A stretch of DNA of 64,000 bases, taken from assembly GCA_913776615.1 (NCBI GenBank), contig CAJYPK010000003.1:1-64000 (forward strand), written 5' to 3'. The first letter of the stretch is position 1. Each line of letters opens with the position of its first letter. Both the position numbers and the translations under genes were made by a program. Below the pieces are notes generated by a model that saw nothing but the letters and a program-made list of their open reading frames with translations, did no database searches and was not told the origin of the DNA. Of this stretch, positions 1 through 8,300 are shown one piece after another. This DNA is from an uncultured Hymenobacter sp. (lineage in GTDB: Bacteria > Bacteroidota > Bacteroidia > Cytophagales > Hymenobacteraceae).

Positions 1-29
1 CGCGAGTTACGGCTCCGCCTAAACTCGCG
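1..29. repeat. Short inverted repeat at the window edge
   Basis: CGCGAGTT pairs with AACTCGCG around a 12-base loop, 22 bases beyond the stop codon of the next gene. It may act as a 3' hairpin for that gene or be the edge of an intergenic repeat cut by the window. There is no T-run, so an intrinsic terminator is not clear. Confidence 0.4.
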
Positions 30-51
30 CCAGCGCCACAGCGACAGCCAG

Positions 52-1032
52 CTACCGCATCCCCCCGCTATTGTACAGCGCGATAGCTTGCCGCTGGGCC
101 GCTGCCTGCTTACCCTGGAAAATCAGCGGCACGATGAGCACCGGGACGGCGGCGTACGTCACGGGCGAGATACCCGTCGAATTAGGCCGGAACGATTGCA
201 GCAGTCCGTAGAGCAGCAATCCGCCGCCCGCCACGTAAGCGACGGTCGTGGAGGTCTGGTAGCGCCGGGCCTGGGCCAGCAGCTCCTGCGCCCCGGCATT
301 GTCGGCGGTGGCCAGGGCCAGGTTGCGGGAGTTCAAATTCTGGATAGGACCGTTGTCTTTAGAAAAATACTCGGTTTTGGTAGTGCGGTAGCCGCTGCCA
401 TAAGGGTAGCCCCCGAAGCCCCCGTAGCCAAACCCCCCGTAGCCAAAGCCGGGCATGCCGTAGCCGCCGGGCGCGTAGCTGGTATTGTAGGTGGCGTAGA
501 GGCTAATGCGGCCCGTTTTTTCGCGGCGCAGGGTAGCCTCGCGGGAGGAGTGGGGCAGGGTGGTGCGGACGTAGTGGCCGGTTTCGTTTTCGTAAAAGCC
601 CACCTCGCTCAGCTCGATGCGGCGCTGGCCGTCGAGCAGCAGGAAGTTGCGCCCAAACAGCGGCTGCTTCACTTCCACGTCGTAGGCATTGTACACCGCT
701 CCGTTCTTCAGGCCCACCTGGTAGCGCGTGGGCTGCGTGGAGCCACCCATAACGTAGGGCCGGTTGAAGATAGTAGGCGCTGGCTGGGCGGGCGTCGGCT
801 CGGGGCGGGTAGCCACGGGGGCGGGGCGGGCCGAGTCGGCCGCCACGGTAGCCGGCGCGGCCACTGGTGCCGGCACGGCATCGAGCTGCCGGGGCGGCGG
901 AGCCGTTGGGCGCGGGGCCGGCGCGGGCATTACGGGAGCGCCGCCCAGTTGGCGGGGGGCGTCTTGCGCCGAGGCCGGCGCCCAGGCGGCGCTCAGCCCC
1001 AGGCCCAGCACCGCAGCGTACGTAAGTTTCAT
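52..1032 (-). CDS. Uncharacterised secreted protein with Pro/Ala-rich and Gly/Tyr-rich segments
   Basis: I do not recognise this 326-residue protein. Residues 1-22 are a signal peptide ending in ASAQ. Residues 24-90 are rich in Pro and Ala, like a flexible extracytoplasmic linker. A compact region follows at about 92-185 (RYQVGLKNGAVYNAYDVEVK and onward), then a Gly/Tyr/Phe repeat stretch (PGFGYGGFGYGGFGGYPYG) at about 188-215. Near the C-terminus two hydrophobic segments (about 266-283 and 291-308) could anchor it in a membrane. It is transcribed alone, and the 140 bases upstream hold no other gene. The start ATG directly precedes the signal peptide, which supports it. Cell-envelope location is inferred from the signal peptide; the function is unknown. 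Confidence 0.7.
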   Translation of the reverse strand: MKLTYAAVLGLGLSAAWAPASAQDAPRQLGGAPVMPAPAPRPTAPPPRQLDAVPAPVAAPATVAADSARPAPVATRPEPTPAQPAPTIFNRPYVMGGSTQPTRYQVGLKNGAVYNAYDVEVKQPLFGRNFLLLDGQRRIELSEVGFYENETGHYVRTTLPHSSREATLRREKTGRISLYATYNTSYAPGGYGMPGFGYGGFGYGGFGGYPYGSGYRTTKTEYFSKDNGPIQNLNSRNLALATADNAGAQELLAQARRYQTSTTVAYVAGGGLLLYGLLQSFRPNSTGISPVTYAAVPVLIVPLIFQGKQAAAQRQAIALYNSGGMR

Positions 1033-1175
1033 GCAAGCAAATAAACGCGCTGCCGACCAACTGCGGCCGGTGCATCGCTAACGCCGGCCCCCCTTCCAAA
1101 AGTGCCCTCCGTTTTACGTGTCGGCCGACTTCAGACTGCGCTCATCACCAAGTGTGAGCCAGCGGTGAGTACAGG

Positions 1176-1586
1176 CTATTTCAGGAGCTTTTCGAGCAGG
1201 CTCAGGCTGTCGGCCATGTCGTCGCCGCTGGCAAAATCGAGGGGCTTTAGAATGTAGCCGCTCACGCCCAGGCGCGCCGCCGCGGCCCGGTCGATGTCGA
1301 GCCCCGAGGTAGTAGTAATAAACACCGGGATATCAGCCAGCTCGGGCGTGGCGCGCAGCACTTCCAGGAAATCAAAGCCGTTCATGCGCGGCATGTTCAG
1401 ATCGAGTAGAATAACCTCGGGCAGCGGGCGCAGGGGTTCCTCCCCATTACGACCCAGTAGGATGTCGAGCGCCTCCTCGCCATTGAAAGCCGTGCGCAGC
1501 GTATGCGGCACGCTAAAGCGAGCAAACGACTTCTGCGCCGTCATGGTATCAAAAACGTCGTCTTCTACGAGCAGTACGGAGCGCAT
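1176..1586 (-). CDS. CheY-like single-domain response regulator
   Basis: The 136 residues form one receiver domain with no output domain. The acidic pair lies at D9-D10 (VEDD), the phospho-acceptor is D62 in LLDLNMPRMNG, a Thr/Ser switch region is at 91-94, and the conserved Lys is K114 (LKPLD). Single-domain regulators of this sort relay phosphate or act by protein contact. The gene lies downstream of the CHASE3 histidine kinase on the same strand and is probably its partner, although a 212-base gap filled by a tandem repeat separates them. The DLNMPRMNGFDFLEVLR signature resembles the small regulators that accompany phytochrome-like and CHASE kinases in Bacteroidota. Confidence 0.88.
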   Translation of the reverse strand: MRSVLLVEDDVFDTMTAQKSFARFSVPHTLRTAFNGEEALDILLGRNGEEPLRPLPEVILLDLNMPRMNGFDFLEVLRATPELADIPVFITTTSGLDIDRAAAARLGVSGYILKPLDFASGDDMADSLSLLEKLLK

Positions 1587-1595
1587 CTTTTTTTA

Positions 1596-1627
1596 ATTAT
1601 GAATTAGAAATTATGAATTATGAATTA
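1596..1627. repeat. ATGAATT-type heptad repeat, left arm
   Basis: Heptads of the form ATGAATT and AGAAATT are joined in tandem. This short arm is inverted relative to the AATTCAT array at 1705-1807, so the pair forms a large hairpin around a 77-base centre between kinase and regulator genes. Confidence 0.75.
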
Positions 1628-1704
1628 GCTCGTGGGGCAGGGTACGGGATTGGTAGTAGCAGGTTCAGAGAGGGAAAGCAGGAAATTATGCAAGAATTTA
1701 ATAC

Positions 1705-1807
1705 AATTCATAATTCATAATTCATAATTCATAATTCATAATTCATAATTCATAATTCATAATTCATAATTCATAATTCATAATTCATAATTCATAATTC
1801 ATAATTC
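1705..1807. repeat. Fourteen perfect tandem copies of the heptamer AATTCAT
   Basis: Units start at 1705 and repeat every 7 bases up to 1802 without a mismatch, followed by a 5-base partial unit. On the minus strand, the coding strand for its neighbours, the unit reads ATGAATT. The stop codon of the histidine kinase (TGA, 1799-1801) lies inside the last unit. The period is not a multiple of three and stop codons occur in all frames, so the array is not coding. Confidence 0.95.
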
Positions 1808-3301
1808 TTTTTTCGGCCAGGTAAAGATGAAGGCCGCGCCCTGGCCTACCGCCGATTCTACGCGGATACTGCCCTGCTGGTCGTCGATGAGCTTCTTGAC
1901 GATGCTCAGGCCAATGCCGGTGCTTTCGGCGGTGTGGCGGTCGCGCAGGGTTTGGAATAGCAGAAAGATTTTCTGGTGGTGCTCGGGCGCGATGCCGGGG
2001 CCATTGTCTTGCACCCGGAAGGCGTAGTACCGACCCTCGTCCTGGGCCGATACGCTGATGCGGCCGGGGCCATCGCCCGCGTAGTACTTGGCGGCGTTGC
2101 TGAGCAGGTTGGTAAATACCTGTTGCAAGCCCAGGCGGTCGGCCACAAAGGTAGGCAGGTCGGGGCCGAGGGTGAGGATAAAGTCGGGCGGCACCACGAG
2201 GTCGGCCACCTCGCGCACCAGCTGGGCCACGTCTACGAGGCTGAGCTGGCGCTCGGTGCGGCTGGCCCGGGCGTAGGCCAGCAAGCCGTTGATGAGGTCG
2301 TCGAGGCGGGCCAGGCGGCCCTTCATCTGGCCCAGGTAGGTGCGCATCTGGGGCGACAGCTCCGCATCCAATTCTTCCTCTATCCACTTCACGATGGTGC
2401 TCAGGCCGCGCAGCGGGGCCTTGAGGTCGTGCGAGGCCACGTAGGCAAACTGGTCCAGCTCCTTGTTGCGGTTTTCGAGGGCGCTGAAGGAGGTGTCGAG
2501 CGCCTGCGTCATCTGGTTGAGCAGGGTAGCCAGCGAGGCCAGCCGGTCGCGGTGCTGCCCGGTCTCCGTGATTTTAGCCTTGTAATTGCCTTCCACCACC
2601 TGGCGGGTAAAGTACTCCATCGCCCGAATGCGCTGGGCAATGTCGAGGTTGGTGCGGGTGAGCTGTCGGCGCAGCTCGTCGTTGGCCCGCAGCTCGTCGG
2701 CAATTTTCTTAAACAGCCACAGTACGATGATGACGGCCAGCACGGCCGATACCACGATGGCCGACGGGGCCAGCTTCTGAAATAGCGACTGCTGCCGGTT
2801 GCGCTTTTGCAGCAGCTCGTCCTCGTACCGACGCAAGTGCGCCAGCGTGGCTTTGACCCGGCGCAGGGGCTCCTGCTCCCGCAGTTGCAGCGACTGCGCC
2901 GCCGGCGGGGAGGGCGTAAAGTTGCGGTAAGTGGCCAGCTCCCGCGCGTGGGAAATCACAAATCGGCGTAGCGAATCGGCCCGGGCGTGCTGGCTGGGGT
3001 CGTCGGCCACCAGCTCGTGCAGCTCGTCGGCCTCCTGCCGCATCAACGCGGTATTGCTGCGGTAAATGGCCAAGTAGGTGGTATCGGCCAGCAGGAGGTA
3101 GTTGCGAATCCCACTCTGCGCGTCGCGGATGCTAATGCGTAAGTCGCCGGTTTGTTGCAGCACGCGGTACGAGTGCTCGACCAGCCGGGTGTAGCGGCTA
3201 AGCTGCTGAATGGCCACGTAGGCCGTAATCGACGTAGCCACCAGCACCGACAAGGCAATGGCAAAGCCAAGCTGAATTTTAGTATTGAGCCGAAGGGCCA
3301 C
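1799..3301 (-). CDS. CHASE3-domain sensor histidine kinase
   Basis: A membrane sensor kinase of 500 residues. Transmembrane helix 1 is at about 10-30 and helix 2 at about 180-198. Between them lies a periplasmic region with CHASE3 character (SIRDAQSGIRNYLL at 57-70). A coiled linker leads to a HisKA domain with phospho-acceptor H291 (FAYVASHDLKAPLRG) and a HATPase domain with N box NLLSNAAKYY (398-407), G1 box DNGPGIAP (432-439) and G2 box TGIGLSIVKK (461-470). It should signal to the receiver protein encoded next. The start is a GTG directly beside an intergenic repeat. The last codons, GAA TTA TGA, are contributed by the heptamer array, so the C-terminal Glu-Leu and the stop come from repeat sequence. 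Confidence 0.92.
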   Translation of the reverse strand: MALRLNTKIQLGFAIALSVLVATSITAYVAIQQLSRYTRLVEHSYRVLQQTGDLRISIRDAQSGIRNYLLLADTTYLAIYRSNTALMRQEADELHELVADDPSQHARADSLRRFVISHARELATYRNFTPSPPAAQSLQLREQEPLRRVKATLAHLRRYEDELLQKRNRQQSLFQKLAPSAIVVSAVLAVIIVLWLFKKIADELRANDELRRQLTRTNLDIAQRIRAMEYFTRQVVEGNYKAKITETGQHRDRLASLATLLNQMTQALDTSFSALENRNKELDQFAYVASHDLKAPLRGLSTIVKWIEEELDAELSPQMRTYLGQMKGRLARLDDLINGLLAYARASRTERQLSLVDVAQLVREVADLVVPPDFILTLGPDLPTFVADRLGLQQVFTNLLSNAAKYYAGDGPGRISVSAQDEGRYYAFRVQDNGPGIAPEHHQKIFLLFQTLRDRHTAESTGIGLSIVKKLIDDQQGSIRVESAVGQGAAFIFTWPKKEL

Positions 3302-3302
3302 A

Positions 3303-3502
3303 GTGGTGAAATGGTGAGTGGTGAAATAGTGAAATGGTGAGTGACTAGCTCACTACTGGCTAGGCTGCGCCCCGGTATACGCCGAATTGAAGGTACACGC
3401 TGTTAAGGCTAACCAGCTTTTACTATTTCACCACTCCCCATTTCACCACTCGCCATCTCACCACTCACCACTCACCACTCACCACTCACCATTTCACCAC
3501 TC
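3303..3502. repeat. GTGAGTG/CACCACT repeat pair, two inverted arms
   Basis: The left arm (3303-3343) is built of GTGAGTG and GTGAAATG units. The right arm (3424-3502) carries the inverted form, including four consecutive CACCACT heptads. Together they fill most of the gap between the divergent kinase and methyltransferase genes. Related arrays lie at 44444-44546, 55384-55412 and, in coding sequence, 61681-61711. Confidence 0.85.
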
Positions 3503-3516
3503 CGTACCTTCGTACT

Positions 3517-4347
3517 ATGTTTGCCGCCCGTCCTTCTCAGCCCGACCGTATCACGAGCCTGCACAACCCGCGCATCAAGGAGGTGCTGCGCTTGCAGGAC
3601 AAATCGGCCGAGCGCCGCCGCCAGGGCCTGACGCTGGTGGAAGGCTGCCGTGAGCTGACCAACGCCCGGCAGGCGGGCTGGGCCGTGGCTACACTCTTTG
3701 TGTGCGAGGAACTGGCTGGCCCCGAGCTGGCGCAGCAGCTGGCCGCGCCGGCCCGCCAGGTGCCGCGCCCTTACGAGTACGTGCCCGTGAGCGCCGCCGT
3801 CTTTGCTAAGCTGGCCGTGCGCGAGCGCTCCGATGGCGTGCTGGCCCTGCTGCACACCCCCCACCGTACGCTGGCCGACCTCAGCTTGCCCAAGAATCCG
3901 CTGGTCATTGTGCTCGAAGCCGTCGAAAAGCCCGGCAACCTCGGGGCCATCCTGCGTACCGCCGATGCCGCGCCCGCCCACGCCGTGCTAGTGGGCGACG
4001 CCCGCACCGACCTCTATAATCCCAACGTGATCCGGGCCAGCCTGGGCGGCATTTTTACGGTGCCCACCGTGGCCGCGCCCATGCCCGAAGTCTTAGCTTT
4101 TTTGAAGGAAAAGGGCATCCGCACCTTCGCTGCCGCGCTGGCCGACGACGCCAAGGCCTACACTGCCACGAGCTTTACCGGCCCCACGGCCCTGGTGCTC
4201 GGTACCGAGGCCGACGGCCTCACGCCCGCCACCCGCCAGGCCTGCGACGAGACCATCATCATCCCCATGCGCGGCGTGCTCGACTCGCTCAACGTGAGCG
4301 TGGCCGCCGCCGTGCTCACGTTCGAGGCCGTGCGGCAGCGCGGCTAG
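3517..4347 (+). CDS. SpoU/TrmH-family RNA 2'-O-methyltransferase
   Basis: This cytoplasmic enzyme would use S-adenosylmethionine to methylate a ribose 2'-OH in rRNA or tRNA. Its 276 residues comprise an N-terminal substrate-binding region (SLHNPRIKEVLRLQDKSAER, about 14-33) and a SPOUT domain. The three SpoU motifs are present: EKPGNLGAILRTAD near 137-150, LVLGTEADGLT near 227-237 and IPMRGVLDSLNVSVAAA near 249-265. The Asn and Arg of motif 1 and the SLNVSVA loop of motif 3 are the usual catalytic and cofactor-knot elements. The RNA target cannot be told from sequence. Its stop codon overlaps that of the convergent gene in the shared tetramer CTAG. Confidence 0.92.
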   Translation: MFAARPSQPDRITSLHNPRIKEVLRLQDKSAERRRQGLTLVEGCRELTNARQAGWAVATLFVCEELAGPELAQQLAAPARQVPRPYEYVPVSAAVFAKLAVRERSDGVLALLHTPHRTLADLSLPKNPLVIVLEAVEKPGNLGAILRTADAAPAHAVLVGDARTDLYNPNVIRASLGGIFTVPTVAAPMPEVLAFLKEKGIRTFAAALADDAKAYTATSFTGPTALVLGTEADGLTPATRQACDETIIIPMRGVLDSLNVSVAAAVLTFEAVRQRG

Positions 4348-4859
4348 TATACTTTCAAGCCAAAGCCCAGCTCCTCGGCCAAGCGGCGCAGCTCGGCTAC
4401 CTGGGCTTCGGCCACTACGCTCAGCGCGTGCGAGTCGCTGTCGAGCGGGAGCAGCACCAGGGCCAGCCCCAGCGGCTCCAAGGCCTCTTGCAGCGCATCA
4501 AGTGCTTCCGGGCCGGTGGCAACGCGGCTGCCGAGCCCCAGCTCAGGCAGGCGCTCGGTGCGTCCCTGCTGGGCCAGAGTTTCGTTGATGCCGTAGGCGA
4601 GGTCAGCCAGCGGGTCCTGCCAGTCGGCTTCCCACAGTAATTCTTCGCCTAACAACGCGTCGATAAGCGCCACGTCGCGCAGTTCCTGGGCTGGCAAGGC
4701 GGTTTCGATCCCACGCTCGGCCAGTTCCTCGGCGTACGTTTGCTGGTAAGCCGCCGGGTCGCGCAGTGCCAGCGCTAAGCGCTCTGCAATCCGCTGGCTG
4801 GCGGCAGTGTTGGTTAGGGTGAATAGGTTGACGAACTGCGTTAAATTATCTTGATTCAT
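4344..4859 (-). CDS. DUF6630-like hypothetical protein
   Basis: A soluble acidic protein of 171 residues without signal peptide or membrane segment. The central segment ALIDALLGEELLWEADWQDP and the later GYGI-like helix-rich part recall the DUF6630 family, whose function is unknown; this assignment is from memory of the family's appearance and is tentative. The gene faces the RNA methyltransferase and ends 4 bases inside it. Its start ATG lies at the beginning of a 533-base gap, so it probably has its own promoter. Confidence 0.65.
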   Translation of the reverse strand: MNQDNLTQFVNLFTLTNTAASQRIAERLALALRDPAAYQQTYAEELAERGIETALPAQELRDVALIDALLGEELLWEADWQDPLADLAYGINETLAQQGRTERLPELGLGSRVATGPEALDALQEALEPLGLALVLLPLDSDSHALSVVAEAQVAELRRLAEELGFGLKVY

Positions 4860-5202
4860 AAACTCAAAAGCTTGTTGGGGGCAGCGCGCTGCCCGCGGGG
4901 CTGTGCGGAGATAAGCTCCGCTCCAACGCTGCTGGCAGTAGATTCCGCTAGCTCATCTGGTCGGCCGAGGCGAACTGTATGCGCCAACGCGTAGTCTTGG
5001 CTTCCGCACCCGTGTGCAGGGGCGCTTCTCTTTCCGTCCCAGTTTCGAGTTGCAAGCTACCGCCCGCATTTCGCTTTTCAGTGGAAAGACATCTACGGTT
5101 AGCCCAAGGATTACTGCCTGAACGTGGTATTTGAACAGTGCTTCCTCGTTAAGTTAAGCTCTTTTTAAATCTATAATAGAAGGGTTTACCTCCCTCACGT
5201 CC

Positions 5203-5285
5203 GTCATGCTGAGCTTGCGAAGCATCTTATCGTGCTTGGTCGAGCTTTCCTGACCTGACAAGATGCTTCGCAAGCTCAGCATGAC
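5203..5285. repeat. GTCATGCTGAG inverted repeat, copy 1
   Basis: The left arm GTCATGCTGAGCTTGCGAAG returns as its reverse complement at about 5260-5285 around a variable centre. Four more copies occur at 17464-17562, 48065-48154, 59235-59318 and 60261-60350. All lie between genes. Confidence 0.92.
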
Positions 5286-5337
5286 AGACGGGTTGATTTA
5301 ATGCAATCGACCAAGGCTTCCTAAACAGTCTCTTTAT

Positions 5338-5372
5338 AAAAAAAGAGCGACCCATACCGGGCCGCTCTTTTC
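5338..5372 (-). terminator. Intrinsic terminator of the giant secreted-protein gene
   Basis: On the minus strand AGAGCGGCCC pairs with GGGTCGCTCT, with one mismatch, and a run of eight or more T residues follows. It sits 20 bases past the stop codon at 5393. Confidence 0.85.
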
Positions 5373-5392
5373 ATTGAAAAAGCCTCGCGAAG

Positions 5393-8300
5393 CTATTCCT
5401 GCACCACCAAGCGCTGCGTAAAGCTGCCGACGGTGGTTTGCACCATGACTACGTACGTGCCGGCGGCCAGCGGGCGGCCGAGTTCCACCGCCAGGTCGGG
5501 CTGGGTAAAATCGACGGCGTGCCGGCTAATCAGGCGGCCTTGCAGGTCGAACACGCGCACCGTGGCCGGGCCGGCGGGTACTTGCTGCGCGGCCAGGCGG
5601 AAGCTGCTGCCCGTGCTCGGGTTGGGGTAGAGCGTAACCACGGCCGGGCCGCCGGCCCCACCGAAGCGTACCGCCACTACCGGGCTGTAGGTAGCCCGGC
5701 CATCGCGGTCTACCAGGCGCAGGCGGTAGTAGCTCTGGCCGGGCAGCGGCTGGGCATCGCGGTGGCCGTAGCTGTGGCGGCTCCCGGTCGTGCCCTGGGC
5801 AGTCACCTGGGTCAGGCTTTCGAAGCGCAGGCCGTTGGCCGAGCGCTGCACTTCAAAGTAAGCGCTGTTTTTTTCGCTGGCCGTGATCCAGGCCGTTTGC
5901 ACGGCGCTGCCCACGACGCGGGCCGTAAACTCGGTCAGCTCCACGGGCAGCGGGGCCAGGCCGGAGAGCGGGTTGTCCACGGCGTTGGTCGAGGCCAGGG
6001 CGAAAAACGAATTGCTGTTGATGGCCGTGGGCGCGGAGATGGTGTAGCCCCGCGGTGCGGCCGGCGAGTACACCCCGGCGCCGCCGGCGTTGCTCCAGGG
6101 ACCGGCGTTGCCGGTGGAGCGGGCCACGCGCAGGTTGCCGGGCACGTACACGGCTTCGTCTACCACGTCGGTGTTAAAGCTCAGTTGCACGGTGGGGAGG
6201 CCGATAGTTCCCGTCAGCAGCTGGATGCGGTAGTAGCGGTTGGCCGAGAGGTTCGACAGGGTCGCGTCGGTGCTGCCGCTGGGCGCGCCGTTGAAAATCT
6301 CGACCAGTACCACCGGGCTCGCCGAAGTGGCCTGCGGCTGGATGGTGACGGGGCGGAAGCGGTTGCCCCGGCCCACCGGAAACTCGCGGCTGGCGGCGGC
6401 GGCATTGGGCAGGCTCATGGCCAGGCGGCCACTCACGTAGGCCGTGGCACTGGTGCCTATGATGGGCTGCGTAGCGGTGTTGGTAAGGCGCACCGTGTTG
6501 GTGGCGCCCGTTACCACGAGACCGTTGCTCAGCGTAAACAGGTTATTGACGGTCACGTCGGTAGTGCCCGCCAGGGTCAGGGTGCCGCTGCCACTCTTCT
6601 GCAGGTTGTAGAAGGCGGGGTCGCCGGTAACGGTATGGTTGGCCGTGGCCAGGAAGCGTACCGTGCTGGTGCCCCCCACGAAAGTGCTCCCCGCGTTCGA
6701 AAAGTCGGCCCCGAGCTGCATGGTGCTGGCCCCGGCCGCGAACGTACCGCCGCCGATGTTGGCGAAGCTGCGGCCGATGCGCAGCGTATTGGCATTGTTC
6801 ACCGTGAAGCTGCCCTGGTTGAGTAAGTCGCTGCCCACCGTGAGGTCGCCGGCCGCGGCCTGGAAGTTGCCGCCCGCGACGTTGGTAAAGGCGCTGGCTA
6901 CGCCGAGGTCGCCATCGCCAGCCAGGAAGGTGCCGCTGTTGGTGAAAGTCGAGCCCACCGTGAGGTCACCCGGCCCGACGCTGGCATTGTAAGTGCCAGC
7001 GTTGCTGAACGTGGTGCCCACGCTCACCGCGCCGCTGCCGTTGGTCACGGTGCCGGTGCTGGTGTTGGTGAAGGCCGCGCCCGTGCTCACCGTGCCGCTG
7101 CCCAGGGTTAGTACGCCCGAGTTCAGGAGGAAGGCCTGGGTCGCGAAACTGCCCTCGCTCAGATTGAGCGTGCCGTTGAGGGTAGCGCCCCCGGTAGTCG
7201 AAGTCAGATTCAGGCTCTGGCTGGTGGGGTTGAGGACGGTAGTGCCGGTGGCCACCGTCAGCGCTCCATTGATGGTCAGGTCGAGGTTGCTCAGCTGCTT
7301 GCTGTTGCCGCCCGAGAAAGTCAGGTTGTTGTAGGTGTCGCGGGCGGGCAGCTGCACGGCGGCGGTGTAGTCCACGGTGCCGCCCGTGGGCTCCGTGAAG
7401 GCAGCGTAGTTGCCAGCCGGAAACAGCGACGAGCCGATGCGCAGCGTGCCGGCCCCGCTCACGGTATTGAAGTTGTTGGCTCCGTTGCTGCCCAGGTCCA
7501 GGGTGCCTTGCAGCAGTAAGTTGGCCGCCCCGCGGCTGGGGCCGTTGGAGCTAATCAAGTGGCCGGGCAAAATCACCACGGGGTTAGCCAGGGTGGGGAA
7601 GGAGGTGAGTGCCGGAGTCGAGTCGCTACCGTCCGGGTTGAAGGTCCAGGCGGCGGGGTCGTTCCAGTTGGCTCCTGCGCTCAGGCCAGCGGTAGCCGTG
7701 CGGCTGTAGAAGGTCGGTACCGTGCCAAACTCACTGCTTTCGCCGCCGGTGTAGTCACCGTCGAAGTAGCCCACGTTGGCCAGCGTCAGGGTGTTGGCCG
7801 CCGGGGCCACGGTGCCGGCAATGCCGTTGAGCGGCGTCCAGCTACCGTTCAAAAAGCGGCCCAGCACGTAGCTGGCCTCGGTGCCGTTCACGTCGTTGCC
7901 CGCCGAGGCGTCTACGTAGGTAAAGACGTGGGTCACGGTGGGGGCGCTGAAGCCGGTGCTGCTCAGCTTCCAGTAGTAGTTCAGCTCGCGGGCCAGCGGG
8001 TTGGTAGTCGAGGGGTGGGCCGTATTGATGGGCCGTACCGTGAGCGTGCCCACCGCCCCGTTGGCCGTCACGTTGAGGCGCACCGGGGTGTATTTGCCCA
8101 TCACGCCCACGGGGAAGGTAAAGTCCGCCGCCGTGGCCGGGTAGCTTTTGCGCACGCCCAAATCGGCCACAATGCCGTTGGTGCGGATGCAGCGCGTCGC
8201 GCTGAACGCACCCGCCACGGCCGCGGCCGGGTTGCTCAGCCACAATAGGTTGGAGCCGATGTTGAGCACGCCGCTGCTGAGCGTGAGCACGCCCGTTACT

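Larger units (their letters stand above)
4860..5392. other. Gene-free 533-base gap with repeats and one terminator
   Basis: No convincing open reading frame is present. It holds a dispersed 32-base repeat at about 5049-5080 (GTTGCAAGCTACCGC...), the GTCATGCTGAG inverted repeat at 5203-5285 and the terminator of the giant T9SS protein gene at 5338-5372. Confidence 0.7.

Noticed and set aside
1705..1807. A CRISPR array
   Set aside because: The tandem heptamers have no spacers and no cas genes are nearby.
1976..2785. A 269-codon frame antisense to the histidine kinase
   Set aside because: The kinase has all boxes intact and the antisense frame has no recognisable domain.
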